Source: JBCCRV01 sp047619315
Lineage (GTDB): Bacteria; Myxococcota_A; Polyangia; Polyangiales; Houyiibacteriaceae
NCBI GenBank assembly: GCA_047619315.1
Contig: JBLHKB010000348.1
Span: 1-7,581 of the forward strand
Direction: 5' to 3'
Length of the DNA: 7,581 nucleotides
The notes under the pieces were generated by a model that was not told the DNA's origin, ran no database searches, and worked only from the letters and a program-made list of their open reading frames with translations. Positions 5,913-7,581 of the stretch are shown here, in pieces. A program made the translations under genes and the position numbers. Each line of letters begins with the position of its first letter. The stretch's first letter is position 1.

Positions 5913-7581
5913 ATGCGTGGCCTGCTCGTTATTTTTCTAGTGCTTTTTGCGATTCCGTCAGGAATCAGCGCCCAATCACATGCCTCCAGTTTCGCGCTGG
6001 AGGGTCGGCGATTTTCGTTGAGCCTCGAAAATGGAGAGCTGCGATCTGGCGCTTTCCACGAGGTTCTTGGGCTAGATGCCGTCCGAATAGACGACATCCA
6101 AGTCGTGCGCGTTTCTGCACAGCGGCAACTTGCGCTCCTACACGTGGGTACTCGTCGGGTCTTGCTGCGCAAGCAAGGTGCGCGGCTTCGTCTCGTTTGG
6201 AGCGGAAACGTCGCCTGGCGCGGGGACTTGGGTGAGCGCCACCGTGATGTGGTGGAGGTCGCGGACCGGAATGCGGACGGCCTTGATGACATCGTGGTGG
6301 GAGAACACGTGGAAGGACGCGTGATCTGTGGGCAAGAAACCACACTTCTGTCCCCACGGGCCTACCACCTCCCAAGCCAGACCCTGGTTCCCGTCACATT
6401 GCGCCGACTTCCCGAAGCAGGAGCTCGCGTAGTGGCACAAACGACTTCGACGGGCCCAACCGGGCCACCCGTGGCTCCGCTGTTGCGTGCACGGAGCGCT
6501 TCGAGCGGACCAAGTGTTCCTTTTCGTCTACTGGATGGCTCCAACACAACCGGTTGGATAGAGAGCGCGCCGGGAAATGGACAGTGGGAGTTCGCCACGC
6601 TGGCCTTGGACGCCGGCCTGTCCCTTCGTGTCCTTCGCATCACCGCCCATCTTGAGCAGGCGAGTGCACCGCAGGGGGTGTGGCTGGTCGGTGAAGAGAC
6701 ACAGCTTTACGTGGAGCTTCCCGCCGCCGAGGTTGGAGCGCCCTTGTGGGTTGAACTGCCCGAGCCTATTCAAGGCAGCTGCCTCTCCATCGTCCTGGAT
6801 GCATCCCCCGGGCCTCATGCCGGGATTGCAGAGGTCACGGCCTACTCGGAACTCGACTTTGGCGGCGGCGTGGACAGCCTCGTGGGTCGTTTCGCACGGG
6901 GTCCAGAAGAGGCTCGTGGGGCAGCACAGCTTCTTGGGCGAATGGGAACGGTCGCGGCGGAAGCGATTATACGAGCCTATCCGGACATGCCGGCACGTGA
7001 ACGGCAGTTTGCCGTCGACGTACTTCTTCGCATCGAAGATGAAGCTGCGACTCAGTGGCTTCGCAAGGCTGCCCTCGAGCCTGCCCTGCGTGATCGAGTT
7101 GTGGAAGGCCTTCGAAGTCGTGGCGATGTGGGTCGCCTCAGTCGTTTTGTGACTGAACCGTTGGTCCCGGGAGAGCAAGAGAGCGAGAGCCGCGCGGTGG
7201 TTAACGCCAGCGCTTACGCCCTGGCCTCCCTGGATGCCGAAGCCGCACTCGCGCCTATCCTTGGCGCGTATGTTCAGGGACACAAAGGGGAGCTGCTCGA
7301 TCGCGCCTTTGGCCGCATCGCTCGTGAGGGGCAGCTTCTTGGTGTGGAAGAATGGGCAGCGAACAGCTCCCTCGACGCCGTCATTCAAGTGAGCATCGCT
7401 CTGGCACGGGCGCGTCCGGATTCGCCTCTTCTGCCAGTCCTTCTCGGCCGTGCGAGTGAAGCGAGCTCCTTCGAGCAGCGCTATCTGCTTCTGAGCGCCA
7501 TGGAACGCACCGACCCTGAACTGCTCGGTGAGAGTCGGGCTTGGGTGGAAGCTCAGATGAACGCGAATGAATGGATGCTGC
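5913..7581 (+). CDS. Exported protein with galactose-binding-like domain and helical repeats, 3' end missing
   Basis: The frame is open from 5913 to the right edge: 556 complete codons and no stop, so the gene is cut by the window. Residues 1-20 are a Sec signal peptide with cleavage expected after ISA. Residues 21-190 look like beta strands and contain DRNADGLDDIVV (118-129), a calcium-loop-like motif of FG-GAP or EF-hand type. Residues 203-312 resemble a discoidin/galactose-binding-like fold: LLDGSNTTGWIESAPGNG at the start and GIAEVTAY at the end are the hallmarks. From about 320 onward the sequence is Ala-, Leu- and Arg-rich with helical pairs that look like HEAT repeats. A role in binding a surface glycan or an envelope partner is an inference. 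A 286-codon antisense frame (6528-7388) is a shadow. No clear ribosome binding site precedes the ATG, which I chose for the signal peptide. Confidence 0.85.
   Translation, partial: MRGLLVIFLVLFAIPSGISAQSHASSFALEGRRFSLSLENGELRSGAFHEVLGLDAVRIDDIQVVRVSAQRQLALLHVGTRRVLLRKQGARLRLVWSGNVAWRGDLGERHRDVVEVADRNADGLDDIVVGEHVEGRVICGQETTLLSPRAYHLPSQTLVPVTLRRLPEAGARVVAQTTSTGPTGPPVAPLLRARSASSGPSVPFRLLDGSNTTGWIESAPGNGQWEFATLALDAGLSLRVLRITAHLEQASAPQGVWLVGEETQLYVELPAAEVGAPLWVELPEPIQGSCLSIVLDASPGPHAGIAEVTAYSELDFGGGVDSLVGRFARGPEEARGAAQLLGRMGTVAAEAIIRAYPDMPARERQFAVDVLLRIEDEAATQWLRKAALEPALRDRVVEGLRSRGDVGRLSRFVTEPLVPGEQESESRAVVNASAYALASLDAEAALAPILGAYVQGHKGELLDRAFGRIAREGQLLGVEEWAANSSLDAVIQVSIALARARPDSPLLPVLLGRASEASSFEQRYLLLSAMERTDPELLGESRAWVEAQMNANEWML

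Noticed and set aside
6528..7388. 286-codon minus-strand open frame opposite the exported protein
   Set aside because: The plus-strand frame has a signal peptide and domain-like composition and stays open to the edge. The antisense product looks random.

Overview
This 7,581-base window is GC-rich bacterial DNA with tightly packed protein genes. It holds six protein-coding genes, five complete and one running off the right edge. I see no rRNA, tRNA, insertion sequence, phage gene or CRISPR array. Long antisense frames opposite the real genes, lipoprotein and Sec-secreted products, and a group-2 primary-like sigma factor suggest a Gram-negative bacterium. The secreted protein with galactose-binding-like and helical-repeat parts fits Myxococcota (former Deltaproteobacteria). 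That placement is a low-confidence inference, since no taxonomic marker is present.

Layout, left to right. A rho-independent terminator (about 66-110) ends the minus-strand iron superoxide dismutase gene sodB (129-707), which has its own candidate promoter. Upstream on the same strand is a solute-binding lipoprotein of the oligopeptide ABC family (839-2317) with no permease or ATPase gene beside it. Its start codon overlaps the plus-strand start codon of a penicillin-binding protein 4-type D-Ala-D-Ala carboxypeptidase/endopeptidase (2316-3734). Nine bases after that gene lies a small membrane-protein gene (3744-4001). A strong hairpin (4110-4135) ends the next minus-strand gene, a sigma-70-family factor (4202-5545). 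A 367-bp divergent intergenic region with several inverted and direct repeats separates the sigma gene from a plus-strand gene for a large exported protein (5913 to beyond 7581).

How the genes may work together. The substrate-binding lipoprotein and the carboxypeptidase act in the same compartment and share one start region, so a link through murein peptides is plausible but unproven. SodB and the sigma factor are cytoplasmic and act independently. I do not see a clear new defence or biosynthetic system. The most notable points are the overlapping divergent starts, the natural His/Ser substitutions in the sigma factor's -10 recognition helix, and the unusual domain order of the exported protein at the right end.
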